DNA from: Xanthobacteraceae bacterium
GTDB lineage: Bacteria > Pseudomonadota > Alphaproteobacteria > Rhizobiales > Xanthobacteraceae
NCBI GenBank assembly: GCA_030037105.1
Contig: JASHRY010000095.1
Coordinates: forward strand, 1-19,417
Reading direction: 5' to 3'
Length of the DNA stretch: 19,417 bases
Below are positions 1-7,838 of the stretch, piece by piece. The position numbers and the translations under genes are program-made. Positions within the stretch are counted from its first letter, which is position 1, and each line of letters starts with the position of its first letter. Under the pieces are notes generated by a model. That model searched no databases, was not told where the DNA came from, and saw nothing but the letters and a program-made list of their open reading frames with translations.

Positions 1-933
1 GAGTTTCCCGAGCTGCAAGGCACGATGGGGAAATATTACGCGCAGGCACAGGGCGAGGACGAGGCCGTCGCCCACGCGATTGAGGATCATTACAAGCCGA
101 AGGGTCCCGACGACCTCGTGCCGTTCGATCCGGTGTCCGTTGCCGTCGCGCTCGCGGACAAACTCGATATGCTGGTCGGCTTCTGGGCCGTCGGCGAAAA
201 GCCGACGGGAAGCAAGGATCCCTATGCACTGCGTCGCGCGGCGCTCGGGGTGATTAGGATAATCCTCGATAATAGGCTGCGGCTTCCTCTCGTGCCCCTA
301 TTTGCCGCTCACCGCCGCGTTATTGTCGGACTCGACCCGGCCGGGTCTCCCGGGCAAAAGGGAAGGGTCGATCGTCGTGTCAAGCCCGGTGATGGCGACA
401 AGGAAATCGGCGACCTTCTCGCTTTCCTTGCCGATCGCCTCAAAGTCCAGCTCCGCGAGCAGGGCGCGCGGCACGATCTCGTCGATGCGGTATTCGCCCT
501 TGAAGGCCAGGACGACCTCGTGCTCATCGTCCGCCGCGTCGAGGCGCTGGGGAAATTTCTCGATACGCAGGACGGCAAAAATCTGCTCGCCGGCTACACG
601 CGCGCAACCAGCATCATCCGCATCGAAGAGAAAAGGGACAAACGCGACTATACCGGCGCGCCCGAGCCGAAACTCTACGCGCAGGATGAGGAAAAGGCGC
701 TGGCGCAAGCGATAGAAGAGGCGAAGGCTGCGGCCGCGCGCGCGGTCGCGGCCGAGGATTTCGCCGCCGCCATGCGCGCGATGGCGAAGCTGCGGCCGTT
801 TGTCGATGCCTTCTTCGACAAGGTGACCGTCAATGTCGAAGACAAGAGGCTGCGCGAGAACCGGCTCAAGTTGCTCAACGAAATCCGCGCCGCGACCCGC
901 GCCGTGGCGGATTTCTCCAGGATCGAAGGCTGA
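1..933 (+). CDS. glyS: Glycyl-tRNA synthetase beta subunit, C-terminal 310 residues (5' end outside window)
   Basis: The open frame enters from base 1 and ends at TGA 931-933. It begins [14 protein letters not shown], a hallmark of the beta subunit of bacterial alpha2beta2 glycyl-tRNA synthetase, which charges tRNA-Gly in the cytoplasm. The internal ATG at 25 is not the true start. Further family signatures are [34 protein letters not shown] and, near the end, [17 protein letters not shown], the anticodon-binding DALR-like region that ends in DFSRIEG. The catalytic alpha subunit (glyQ) would be expected upstream, outside the window. One oddity lies at codons about 105-134, between RLRLPLVP and the DRLKVQ helix. 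This stretch reads [24 protein letters not shown], which looks like a translated palindromic repeat, not native synthetase sequence (see the repeat at 317-401). The frame stays open through it, so the protein is probably functional. Confidence 0.95.
   Translation, partial: EFPELQGTMGKYYAQAQGEDEAVAHAIEDHYKPKGPDDLVPFDPVSVAVALADKLDMLVGFWAVGEKPTGSKDPYALRRAALGVIRIILDNRLRLPLVPLFAAHRRVIVGLDPAGSPGQKGRVDRRVKPGDGDKEIGDLLAFLADRLKVQLREQGARHDLVDAVFALEGQDDLVLIVRRVEALGKFLDTQDGKNLLAGYTRATSIIRIEEKRDKRDYTGAPEPKLYAQDEEKALAQAIEEAKAAAARAVAAEDFAAAMRAMAKLRPFVDAFFDKVTVNVEDKRLRENRLKLLNEIRAATRAVADFSRIEG
317..401. repeat. REP-like palindromic element inside the glyS coding frame
   Basis: Left half: tgtcggactcgacccgg. 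Right half: gtgtcaagcccggtgatgg. They read as degenerate inverted copies of each other. A perfect 14-base palindrome, gacccggccgggtc, sits at 334-347. In the glyS frame the element translates as VGLDPAG...RVKPGDGD. This matches the GLDPA...RVKPGxD pattern that I recall from spurious ORFs over dispersed palindromic repeats in alphaproteobacterial genomes. It is about a multiple of three long, has no stop in the glyS frame, and falls at a variable surface-like stretch between two conserved segments. Repeat identity is from memory; the edges are approximate. Confidence 0.6.
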
Positions 934-954
934 AAGCGCCGTAGCCGGCAGCCG

Positions 955-979
955 GACGGGCCGTTTCCGGCCACCCGTC
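955..979 (+). terminator. Possible glyS terminator hairpin
   Basis: The arms gacggg (955-960) and cccgtc (974-979) close an inner ccg/cgg pair with a three-base bulge. The hairpin starts 22 bases after the glyS stop and is followed by acaatttcatt, which is not a true T-run. This is weak support for a factor-independent terminator. Confidence 0.35.
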
Positions 980-1120
980 ACAATTTCATTGACTCTCGTC
1001 ATCAATTCGGTTACAAGCGGCGCGAATCGTCCTCGTCGCCTGCGGTCGCCGGCGACCGTCGCGCGACGGGACGGAAGCGGTTGGCGCCGAAGCGGCGGAA
1101 TCCGGCTTGGCGGCACCCGC

Positions 1121-1290
1121 GGTGGAGCGCCGGGAGGCGCCGCGCGCCCGAAGCAGGCGGTTCGCGCAAGCGGATCGTCTGTGGCGCGCGCCACGCCCGA
1201 AGCGCGAGCGGATGGTGACATCCGTCCGCGTGGCGTGGCCACGACCCCTGGCGCCTCCCGGCGCTCCATCTCCCCTTGCAGGGGAGTGTT
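1121..1290. repeat. Foldable inverted-repeat element with 18-base terminal arms (MITE-like or RNA-structure element)
   Basis: ggagcgccgggaggcgcc at 1124-1141 is the exact reverse complement of bases 1250-1267, and pairing extends to about 21 positions with one wobble. Between the arms lie a perfect 14-base palindrome, gtggcgcgcgccac (1181-1194), and a 12-pair hairpin at 1203-1230. That hairpin has one mismatch and one wobble, and is capped by GTGA, a GNRA-type loop. Just outside the right arm is ctccccttgcaggggag (1270-1286), another hairpin. Read on the minus strand the right side encodes GEMERREAPG, a string I recall from repeat-derived spurious proteins in Rhizobiales. No clear target-site duplication is visible. 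It could be a mobile repeat or a transcribed structured RNA. Confidence 0.5.
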
Positions 1291-1538
1291 TCTTGAACCT
1301 TTGGCAAAGCTCGGACGCCGCCGCGCCGCGAGAGAAAGTTGCATGCCTGATTGGGCGGCGCGGCGTGCGGTCGCGCCTTGCATTTCGACGCGCTCGATCG
1401 CGGCGCGCCGAACCCCGCGCGTGAGGCTTTCGCCGGCGGCGTTTCTCGCCTAGAACCGAACGGCGGCTTGCGCGTTGAAGCGTTGTCGATTTCCGGCCGC
1501 GCCGCCCTTCCGAATTGCATTCCAACCCGGGAAAACCC

Positions 1539-1700
1539 ATGACCATCACCGACCCGCAAATCACGCCGCTCGTCGCCCTGATCGCCGGCATTCTGATTCT
1601 GCTCGTCCCGCGGCTCCTGAGCTACATTGTCGCCATCTATCTCATTATCGTCGGTCTCGAAGGCCTCAACGCCATCCATCATTTCATCCGCCAAGGTTGA
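1539..1700 (+). CDS. Small membrane protein, DUF3096-like (53 aa)
   Basis: The ATG at 1539 begins MTITDPQITPLVALIAGI and the frame ends at TGA 1698-1700. Two hydrophobic segments, LVALIAGILILLVPRLL (about residues 11-27) and YIVAIYLIIVGLEGL (about 29-43), make a hairpin-like inner-membrane protein with a short C-terminal tail, IHHFIRQG. Size and sequence pattern match the DUF3096 family of roughly 50-residue membrane proteins, whose function is unknown. An upstream in-frame ATG at 1515 would add eight residues (MHSNPGKP) that do not look native. The ribosome binding site is weak (cccgggaaaaccc). It lies 67 bases upstream of ppdK on the same strand, so co-transcription is possible, but no functional link is known. 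Confidence 0.8.
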   Translation: MTITDPQITPLVALIAGILILLVPRLLSYIVAIYLIIVGLEGLNAIHHFIRQG

Positions 1701-1767
1701 ACCCGCAAAGTCGGCGCGGCGTTGCATGCAGCGCCGGCATCTGTCTTAAGGAAGGCCGCGCAATCGA

Positions 1768-4581
1768 ATGAATGATCCCATGGTCACATCGCGATCAAAA
1801 GTCTCCCGCCGGCCGGCGAAAAAATCCGCGGCCGGCGCCGGGGGCGCGCAAGGCCGCGGAAAACGCCGATCGTCCCGCCCCGTGCCGGCGAAGGCGGCCG
1901 TGAAGGGGAAATGGGTCTACGCCTTCGGCGGCGGCAAGGCGGAAGGCCGCGCCGGAATGCGCCATCTCCTCGGCGGCAAGGGCGCGGGCCTCGCCGAGAT
2001 GGCGCATCTCGGCCTGCCGGTGCCGCCGGGCTTCACCATTACCACCGAGGTCTGCACCTACTTTTACCGGCACGGCAAAACCTACCCGAAGGACCTGAAG
2101 CCGCAGGTCGAGGCCGCGCTTGCCGCCATCGGCCGCATCACCGACAGGACATTCGGCGACGACGAAAATCCGCTGCTCGTCTCGGTGCGCTCCGGCGCGC
2201 GGGCGTCGATGCCGGGCATGATGGACACGGTGCTCAATCTCGGCCTCAACGATAGGACCGTCGCGACGCTGGCGGAAAAATCGAACGACCGGCGCTTCGC
2301 CTATGACAGCTATCGGCGCTTTATCACCATGTATGCCGACGTGGTGCTCGGCATCGGCTATCATCATTTCGAGGAAATCCTCGACGAGCACAAGGACCGC
2401 AACGGCTACACGCTCGACACCGATCTCGACGCGGCCGATTGGGAACAGGTCGTCGCCCGCTTCAAGGAGCGCGTCGAGGAGGAGAGCGGCGCACCGTTTC
2501 CGCAGGATCCGCACGCGCAATTGTGGGGCGCCATCGGCGCCGTGTTCGGCTCGTGGATGAACCAGCGCGCCGTCACCTACCGGCGCCTGCACGGCATACC
2601 GGAAAGCTGGGGCACCGCGGTCAACGTGCAGGCCATGGTGTTCGGCAATATGGGCGAGACCTCGGCCACCGGCGTCGCCTTCACGCGCAATCCTTCGACC
2701 GGCGAGAAGAAGCTCTACGGCGAATTCCTCATCAACGCCCAGGGCGAGGATGTGGTCGCCGGCATCCGCACGCCGCAGGAGATCACCGAGGCGGCGCGCC
2801 GGGAGGCGGGCTCCGACAAGCCGTCGATGGAGGAGGCGCTGCCGCGGGCTTTTGCCGAGCTCAAGCGCATCCATGCCGCGCTCGAGCGGCATTATCGCGA
2901 CATGCAGGACCTCGAATTCACCGTGGAGCAGGGCAAGCTGTGGATGCTGCAGACGCGCAGCGGCAAGCGCACCGGGAAGGCCGCGCTGCGCATCGCCGTC
3001 GATCTGGCCAACGAGAAATTGATTACGAAAACAGAAGCGGTGGTGCGCATCGACCCCGCCGCGCTCGACCAGCTCCTGCATCCGACCATCGATCCCGGCG
3101 CCGAACGCAAGGTGATCGCGACCGGCTTGCCGGCCTCGCCCGGCGCCGCCTGCGGCGAAATCGTCTTCTCCTCCGAAGAGGCCGAAACGCTCAAGAACCA
3201 GGGCCGCAACGTGATCCTGGTGCGCCTCGAGACCTCGCCGGAGGACATTCACGGCATGCACGCCGCCGAGGGAATTCTGACCACGCGCGGCGGCATGACC
3301 TCGCATGCCGCCGTGGTCGCGCGCGGCATGGGCAAGCCCTGCGTCGCCGGCGCCGGCGCCTTGCGCGTCGATTACCGGGCGCAGACCATGACCGCCGGCG
3401 GTACGACGATGAAGAAGGGAGACATTCTGACGATCGACGGCTCGACCGGTCAGGTGCTGGTCGGCCGGGTGCCGATGCGCGAGCCCGAACTCGCCGGCGA
3501 GTTCGCCGTGCTGATGCAATGGGCCGACGCGGTTCGCAGGCTGAAAGTGCGCGCCAATGCCGACACCCCGGCCGACGCGCGCGCGGCGATCAAGTTCGGC
3601 GCCGAGGGTATCGGGCTCTGCCGCACCGAGCACATGTTCTTCGACGAGGACCGTATTCGCGCCGTGCGCGAGATGATCCTGGCGGAAGACGAAAAAGCGC
3701 GCCGCGCCGCGCTCGCCAAACTGCTGCCGATGCAGCGGGCCGATTTCAGCGAGCTGTTCAAGATCATGGGCGGCCTGCCGGTGACCATCCGGCTCCTCGA
3801 CCCGCCGCTGCACGAATTCCTGCCGCGCAGCGAACAGGAGGTCGCGGCGGTGGCGCAGGCCATGGGCGCCGACGCGAAAAAACTCGCCGACCGCGCACGC
3901 GAGCTGCAGGAAGCCAATCCGATGCTCGGCTTCCGCGGCTGTCGCCTGGCGATCGCCTATCCGGAAATCGCGGAAATGCAGGCGCGCGCCATTTTCGAGG
4001 CCGCGGTCGAAGCCGGCCGCCTGACCGGGGCGACGGTCGCGCCGGAAATCATGGTGCCGCTCATCGCCGGCAAGGCCGAGCTCGATCTGGTCAAGGCGCG
4101 CATCGACGCCATGGCGGACGTCGTCGCCGCCGAAACCGGCCGCAAGGTCAAATATCAGGTCGGCACCATGATCGAGTTGCCGCGCGCCGCGCTGAAGGCG
4201 GACGAGATCGCGCAGACGGCCGAATTCTTCTCTTTCGGCACCAACGACCTGACGCAGACCGCATGGGGCATCAGCCGCGACGATGCGGCAAGCTTTTTGG
4301 GCATCTATACGTCGAAGGGCATTTTGCCGGCCGATCCGTTCGTGACGCTCGACCGCGACGGCGTCGGCGAACTCATCCGCATCGCCACCGAGCGCGGCCG
4401 CAAGACGCGCGGGAAGCTCAAGCTCGGCATCTGCGGCGAGCACGGCGGCGACCCGGCCTCGGTCGCCTTCTGCCACGAGGTCGGGCTCGACTACGTGTCC
4501 TGTTCGCCGTTCCGCGTGCCGATCGCGCGATTGGCGGCGGCGCAAGCCGCGCTGGGCAAGGGTGCGGCCGGCGAAGGATAG
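1768..4581 (+). CDS. ppdK: Pyruvate, phosphate dikinase
   Basis: This cytoplasmic enzyme interconverts pyruvate + ATP + phosphate with phosphoenolpyruvate + AMP + pyrophosphate. Domain order is an ATP-grasp nucleotide-binding region (about residues 50-400, with GGKGAGLAEMAHLGLPVPPG), a mobile phosphohistidine domain, and a C-terminal PEP/pyruvate TIM barrel. The swivelling histidine is H513 in GGMTSHAAVVARG. T511, two residues earlier, is the position that PDRP-type kinase/phosphatase proteins phosphorylate in this family. The catalytic cysteine of the PEP domain is C889 in LGICGEHGGDP. At 937 aa it is longer than the usual 870-900, because of a basic, Ala/Lys/Arg-rich N-terminal extension of about 45 residues before WVYAFGGGKA. 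The ATG at 1768 has aaggaagg 12 bases upstream (1748-1755); a later start cannot be excluded. Codon use resembles the neighbours. Confidence 0.96.
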   Translation: MNDPMVTSRSKVSRRPAKKSAAGAGGAQGRGKRRSSRPVPAKAAVKGKWVYAFGGGKAEGRAGMRHLLGGKGAGLAEMAHLGLPVPPGFTITTEVCTYFYRHGKTYPKDLKPQVEAALAAIGRITDRTFGDDENPLLVSVRSGARASMPGMMDTVLNLGLNDRTVATLAEKSNDRRFAYDSYRRFITMYADVVLGIGYHHFEEILDEHKDRNGYTLDTDLDAADWEQVVARFKERVEEESGAPFPQDPHAQLWGAIGAVFGSWMNQRAVTYRRLHGIPESWGTAVNVQAMVFGNMGETSATGVAFTRNPSTGEKKLYGEFLINAQGEDVVAGIRTPQEITEAARREAGSDKPSMEEALPRAFAELKRIHAALERHYRDMQDLEFTVEQGKLWMLQTRSGKRTGKAALRIAVDLANEKLITKTEAVVRIDPAALDQLLHPTIDPGAERKVIATGLPASPGAACGEIVFSSEEAETLKNQGRNVILVRLETSPEDIHGMHAAEGILTTRGGMTSHAAVVARGMGKPCVAGAGALRVDYRAQTMTAGGTTMKKGDILTIDGSTGQVLVGRVPMREPELAGEFAVLMQWADAVRRLKVRANADTPADARAAIKFGAEGIGLCRTEHMFFDEDRIRAVREMILAEDEKARRAALAKLLPMQRADFSELFKIMGGLPVTIRLLDPPLHEFLPRSEQEVAAVAQAMGADAKKLADRARELQEANPMLGFRGCRLAIAYPEIAEMQARAIFEAAVEAGRLTGATVAPEIMVPLIAGKAELDLVKARIDAMADVVAAETGRKVKYQVGTMIELPRAALKADEIAQTAEFFSFGTNDLTQTAWGISRDDAASFLGIYTSKGILPADPFVTLDRDGVGELIRIATERGRKTRGKLKLGICGEHGGDPASVAFCHEVGLDYVSCSPFRVPIARLAAAQAALGKGAAGEG

Positions 4582-4591
4582 GCCGCGTCAT

Positions 4592-4612
4592 CCTTCCGCT
4601 TTCGCGGGAAGG
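4592..4612. terminator. Hairpin between convergent ppdK and the chemotaxis gene
   Basis: ccttccgc (4592-4599) pairs with cgcgggaagg across a ttt loop, giving eight pairs with one bulged G. It sits in the 40-base gap where ppdK and the receptor gene converge. There is no T-run on either side, so a bidirectional terminator role is plausible but unproven. It may also be a remnant of a dispersed palindrome. Confidence 0.45.
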
Positions 4613-4621
4613 CCGAGGCTC

Positions 4622-5971
4622 TCACGCCGCGACGGCGGCGAGGAAGTCCTCGACGTGGCGGCGCAGATCGGCGGCCGCGACCTCCACCGATTGCGAGGCG
4701 TCGAGCACGACGTCGGCCGATACGTGCGTCTGCGCGGCGGCGCCGGCGACGTCGCCGAGCCCAACGGCCACCGTCTGCGCCGCCTGCGCCGCGTTCGCGA
4801 CATTCAATGCGATATTGCCGGTCGCGGCATTTTGCTCCTCGATCGAGGCCGCGACCCCGGAGGCGTAATGCTGGATTTGCTGCATGCGCTGAGTGATGCT
4901 GCGGATCGATTCCACCGCGCTGGCGGTGGAGCCTTGCACGGCGAGGATTTGTCCGACGATCGCCTCGGCGGCCTTGGCGGTTTGCACCGCCAGCGATTTG
5001 ACTTCCGCGGCGACCACGGCGAAGCCTTTGCCCGACTCGCCGGCGCGGGCCGCTTCGATGGTGGCGTTGAGCGCCAGAAGATTGGTTTGGCCGGCGATGG
5101 TCTGAATGAGCTTGACGATGTCGCCGATCTTCCGCGCCGATTCCGCGAGCGTCGTCATCTCGCCGCTGGTGGACTGCGCTTCGCCGACGGCGATATGCAC
5201 GACGGTATTGGTCTGCGCGATCTGGCGGGCGATTTCGGCGATCGAATTAGCCAATTCATCGGTGGCGGTCGCCGCGGTCTTCGCTCCGCTCGCGGCTTCA
5301 TTCGAAGCCTCGACGGCGCTTGCGGCGTATTGCGAGGCGTGATTGGAGGCGGCCGACAGCTTGACCGCCGTCGACTTCATCGCCGTTGCGCTCTCGCCGA
5401 ATCTCTTCAGCAGGGTTTCCATATTGGTGCGGAAAGCCGCAATGATCTGGTCGACGGCGGTTCGCTGCCTCTGCTGTTCGGCCATGTCGTCGCGTTGCTT
5501 TTCCAAGAGCTGTTGTTCGGTCACGTCCTCATGGGTCGAGACCCAGCCGCCGTCCAGCATCGGCTCGTTGATGGCATGGACCATGCGGCCGTCGCCCGCC
5601 TTGATGAGCCACTTCGAGGTCTTGCCGGCGGTGATGCTATCCATGATGTCCTGGCAATATTGCCGCACGTCGTAGGTGAGGAGGCCGGTCTCCTTGCGGT
5701 GTTCGAGGAGCCGGCGCAGCGTGCAGCCCGGCTTCACCACTTTGGGCGAGAGCTTATACATGCGCAGATATTGCCGATTGCAGACGACGATGCGCGCCGA
5801 TCGATCGAACATGCAAAGACCCTGCGACATGTGGTTCAGGGCGGAGGTCAATTGACGGATTTTGATCTGCATGCGCCGGGCGGCGAAGGCGCCCCCGGCG
5901 AGGAGCGGCAATGCGACGGCAAAGACCGCGTGTTGCCAGTCCGGCAGGAAAGAAAGAATCGTGTCGAGCAT
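4622..5971 (-). CDS. PAS-domain methyl-accepting chemotaxis protein (single N-terminal membrane anchor)
   Basis: The start chosen is the ATG at 5971 ([13 protein letters not shown]), giving 449 aa. The frame is open for another 66 codons upstream, but those are basic and unlike any family. Order: one hydrophobic segment (about residues 15-31, [17 protein letters not shown]); a PAS domain (about 40-155, with [12 protein letters not shown] and [12 protein letters not shown], then [12 protein letters not shown]); a coiled coil; and the methyl-accepting signalling domain. The hairpin tip [20 protein letters not shown] lies near residue 291 and is followed by [15 protein letters not shown]. The tip binds CheW/CheA. 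There is no second membrane span, periplasmic sensor or HAMP domain, so sensing should be cytoplasmic, for example redox or a small ligand through PAS. No other che genes are present. The target pathway (flagellar or other) is unknown. Confidence 0.9.
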   Translation of the reverse strand: MLDTILSFLPDWQHAVFAVALPLLAGGAFAARRMQIKIRQLTSALNHMSQGLCMFDRSARIVVCNRQYLRMYKLSPKVVKPGCTLRRLLEHRKETGLLTYDVRQYCQDIMDSITAGKTSKWLIKAGDGRMVHAINEPMLDGGWVSTHEDVTEQQLLEKQRDDMAEQQRQRTAVDQIIAAFRTNMETLLKRFGESATAMKSTAVKLSAASNHASQYAASAVEASNEAASGAKTAATATDELANSIAEIARQIAQTNTVVHIAVGEAQSTSGEMTTLAESARKIGDIVKLIQTIAGQTNLLALNATIEAARAGESGKGFAVVAAEVKSLAVQTAKAAEAIVGQILAVQGSTASAVESIRSITQRMQQIQHYASGVAASIEEQNAATGNIALNVANAAQAAQTVAVGLGDVAGAAAQTHVSADVVLDASQSVEVAAADLRRHVEDFLAAVAA

Positions 5972-6300
5972 GATGGTCCGCGCCCCGTAGGCGCAAAGTA
6001 TTTCGGCTCGCCTTGCCTTTTGGTTAAGGAAAAGCAACCGCGGCTCCGCGGCGGGCGGCGAAGTGACGAAGTAATCCGCAATTCGCCTCGCGAGCCGGAT
6101 TGCTTTCGCTTCGCTCGCGGTAACGTTCTCCGGAACGAGTCGCGCCCGCGAGATGAACCGTCGGCGCAAATGGGCGTCGCCGATTAACGCCTTTGCAACG
6201 TTAATTCGACAAAAACTGAAAGTGTCGCATTTGTGCCACTGCGGCGGCGTTTGCCCAAACCGGGGATGCGTTCGGGTCGCGAGCGTGTGCGTGAGGGGTC
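5972..6300. promoter_or_regulatory. Divergent intergenic region between the receptor gene and the cell wall hydrolase gene
   Basis: These 329 bases lie between two divergent starts and should hold both promoters. Toward the hydrolase gene are two inverted repeats. The first is attaacg / cgttaat with a 9-base spacer (6183-6205). The second is cgaca / tgtcg (6207-6227). The surrounding bases (6183-6232) are the most AT-rich part of the region. The site is not a canonical CtrA box, because the TTAA half-sites are 13 apart instead of 7. No confident -35/-10 pair was found. Confidence 0.4.
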
Positions 6301-7785
6301 ATGGTTGCGTTGCCTACCCGTGCGATAGGAGCCTTCTCCACCGGGCCCCTCTGGCTCAGCGCGTTGTGCGCGGCGTTCACGCCGACATCGCTCGGCTATC
6401 AGGACTTGGCGGCGCTTTTTACGCAACGGCCCGGCGTTTCCGAACTCTGGCGCGAGCACCTGATCGCCTCGCCGTTCGGCACCATCGAGGCGGCGACGTT
6501 CAGCTTTTCGCGCCCGATCGGAACGGCGATGCCCGATCCGCCGATTTCCCAGCCGGTCAATTTCGATCCCCGCTCGCTCGACGTGAAGGTGTGGTCGGCC
6601 AACGCGCCGCCGATGGCGAGGCCTGCAGTCGAGATCGAATATCCGACGGTCAATCGCCGGCGCAAAGGCGATCGCCTGCCGTTGCCGCGCATCTTGCCCG
6701 GCCCGAATGGATCGGAGAACCTGCCGCAGCCGCAGCCGATCGATGCGCCGGCGCCGCAACCCGCGCGTCCGCCCACGCCGCCTGCGCCGATCACGGTGCC
6801 GCGCCTGAAAGACGCGGAACTGCGCGCTGCGGCGCCGCCGGTCGCAACGGCCATGGATGAGCGCGGCGACGCGCGCGATACCGATACCGATGCCGAGAAC
6901 GCCGCCATGGCCGACAAGCCGCCGGACATACCCGCGGCCGGCGAAATCGCCGAAATGGAAACGGGCTCGGTTTCCTTCCTCGACGAGGATCGGGCGGAGC
7001 GCAACGCCCAGCTCTATTTCGGCGTCGCCGCAATGGGTGCGCGCGACGGATTGCAGCCATGGGCGCCGGGCGCCGCGCCGGTCATGGTGTCACCGTCGCT
7101 CGATCCCGACATCAAGCTTGCGGCGCTGGAAGGGCGCGCCGATACCGGCCCTGGCGGCGAGACAATGGCCGGCAAGGGCGACGCCAGCCGGCTGGTGGAA
7201 AGCCCGGCGGTTCGTCTCGGCCTGACCGGCAAGCGGCGCGCCAGGGCGGAGAAGTGCCTCGCCGACGCCGTCTATTTCGAAGCGCGCGGCGAGCCGTTGC
7301 GCGGACAAATGGCGGTCGCGCAGGTGGTGATGAACCGGGTGTTCTCGGGCTACTATCCCAACAATGTGTGCGGCGTGGTCTATCAGAACGCCAATCATTA
7401 CCTGGCCTGTCAGTTCACCTTCGCCTGCGACGGCATTCCCGACGTGGTGAACGAGCCCGACATGTGGGCGCGGGCCAAACGCATCGCCAAGAACATGCTC
7501 GACGGCAAGATCTGGCTCGCCGAGGTCGGCCACGCCACGCACTATCACGCCTATTGGGTGCACCCGAGTTGGGTTCACGAGATGAAGAAGATGTACAAGC
7601 TCGGCGCGCACACGTTCTATCGCCCGCGCGCCTGGGGCGACGGTTCGGACGCGCCGGTCTGGGGCAAACTGCCGGTTACGCCCAAGCCCGAAGGCGCCGC
7701 TGCGGAAAAGCCCGCAGCGGCCAAGGGCGCGCAAGCCGCGCTCGCGCCGCCGGCGCGCAAGAACGAGCGAACCGCAAAATTATAA
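6301..7785 (+). CDS. SleB-like cell wall hydrolase with long proline-rich N-terminal region
   Basis: The protein has 494 aa. The C-terminal domain (about residues 310-460) is a Hydrolase_2/SleB fold: AVYFEARGEPLRGQMAVAQV, with E327 as the likely catalytic acid, then VMNRV, VCGVVYQN, CQFTFACDG and HATHYHAYWVHPSW. Such enzymes cut peptidoglycan glycan strands in spore germination or, in Proteobacteria, in wall remodelling. The N-terminus (MVALPTRAIGAFSTGPLW...SLGYQDLAAL) has a weak hydrophobic stretch that may be a signal anchor. Residues about 75-310 are a low-complexity linker rich in Pro, Ala and acidic residues, possibly spanning the periplasm to the wall. ATG 6301 is the first possible start, since an in-frame TGA sits at 6292. 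A gagggg lies very close upstream (6293-6298), an unusually short spacing. The tail is Ala/Lys-rich. Confidence 0.88.
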   Translation: MVALPTRAIGAFSTGPLWLSALCAAFTPTSLGYQDLAALFTQRPGVSELWREHLIASPFGTIEAATFSFSRPIGTAMPDPPISQPVNFDPRSLDVKVWSANAPPMARPAVEIEYPTVNRRRKGDRLPLPRILPGPNGSENLPQPQPIDAPAPQPARPPTPPAPITVPRLKDAELRAAAPPVATAMDERGDARDTDTDAENAAMADKPPDIPAAGEIAEMETGSVSFLDEDRAERNAQLYFGVAAMGARDGLQPWAPGAAPVMVSPSLDPDIKLAALEGRADTGPGGETMAGKGDASRLVESPAVRLGLTGKRRARAEKCLADAVYFEARGEPLRGQMAVAQVVMNRVFSGYYPNNVCGVVYQNANHYLACQFTFACDGIPDVVNEPDMWARAKRIAKNMLDGKIWLAEVGHATHYHAYWVHPSWVHEMKKMYKLGAHTFYRPRAWGDGSDAPVWGKLPVTPKPEGAAAEKPAAAKGAQAALAPPARKNERTAKL

Positions 7786-7838
7786 GCAAAACTATAAGGG
7801 CGCCGCGCGGCGCGGGGCAGCTATGCGCTTCCCCTCTC

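Larger units (their letters stand above)
934..1538. other. 605-base stretch with no convincing gene between glyS and the DUF3096-like gene
   Basis: Long open frames exist on both strands here, but they are Arg/Pro/Ala-rich GC-bias frames that overlap one another and match no family I know. The stretch holds several inverted repeats: a weak terminator-like hairpin after glyS (955-979), the foldable element at 1121-1290, and a perfect 11-base pair, cgccgcgccgc (1319-1329) with gcggcgcggcg (1355-1365), around a 25-base loop. No tRNA or riboswitch pattern was recognised. Confidence 0.6.

Noticed and set aside
298..1383. 361-codon minus-strand frame across glyS and the gene-free stretch
   Set aside because: It lies partly antisense to glyS and partly over the inverted-repeat element, and its composition is Arg/Pro/Ala-rich. 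The recognisable string GEMERREAPG points to repeat-derived spurious coding.
934..1538. tRNA or riboswitch in the gap after glyS
   Set aside because: No cloverleaf with a T-loop GTTCGAxTC motif and no recognised riboswitch core was found. Only generic GC-rich hairpins are visible.
1795..4545. 916-codon open frame on the minus strand opposite ppdK
   Set aside because: It is the antisense shadow of a strongly conserved gene in GC-rich DNA. Its product is His/Arg/Ala/Gly-rich low-complexity sequence without any family motif.
2439..4868. 809-codon plus-strand frame overlapping ppdK
   Set aside because: It is out of frame with a gene whose motifs are intact, and is extremely Arg-rich. It comes from third-position GC bias.
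4562..6187. 541-codon plus-strand frame opposite the chemotaxis gene
   Set aside because: The minus strand encodes an unmistakable methyl-accepting domain here. The plus-strand product has biased Gly/Arg/Asp composition and no motif.
6183..6205. Possible CtrA-binding site
   Set aside because: The TTAA half-sites are 13 bases apart, not the 7 of the canonical CtrA box. Kept only as an unexplained inverted repeat.
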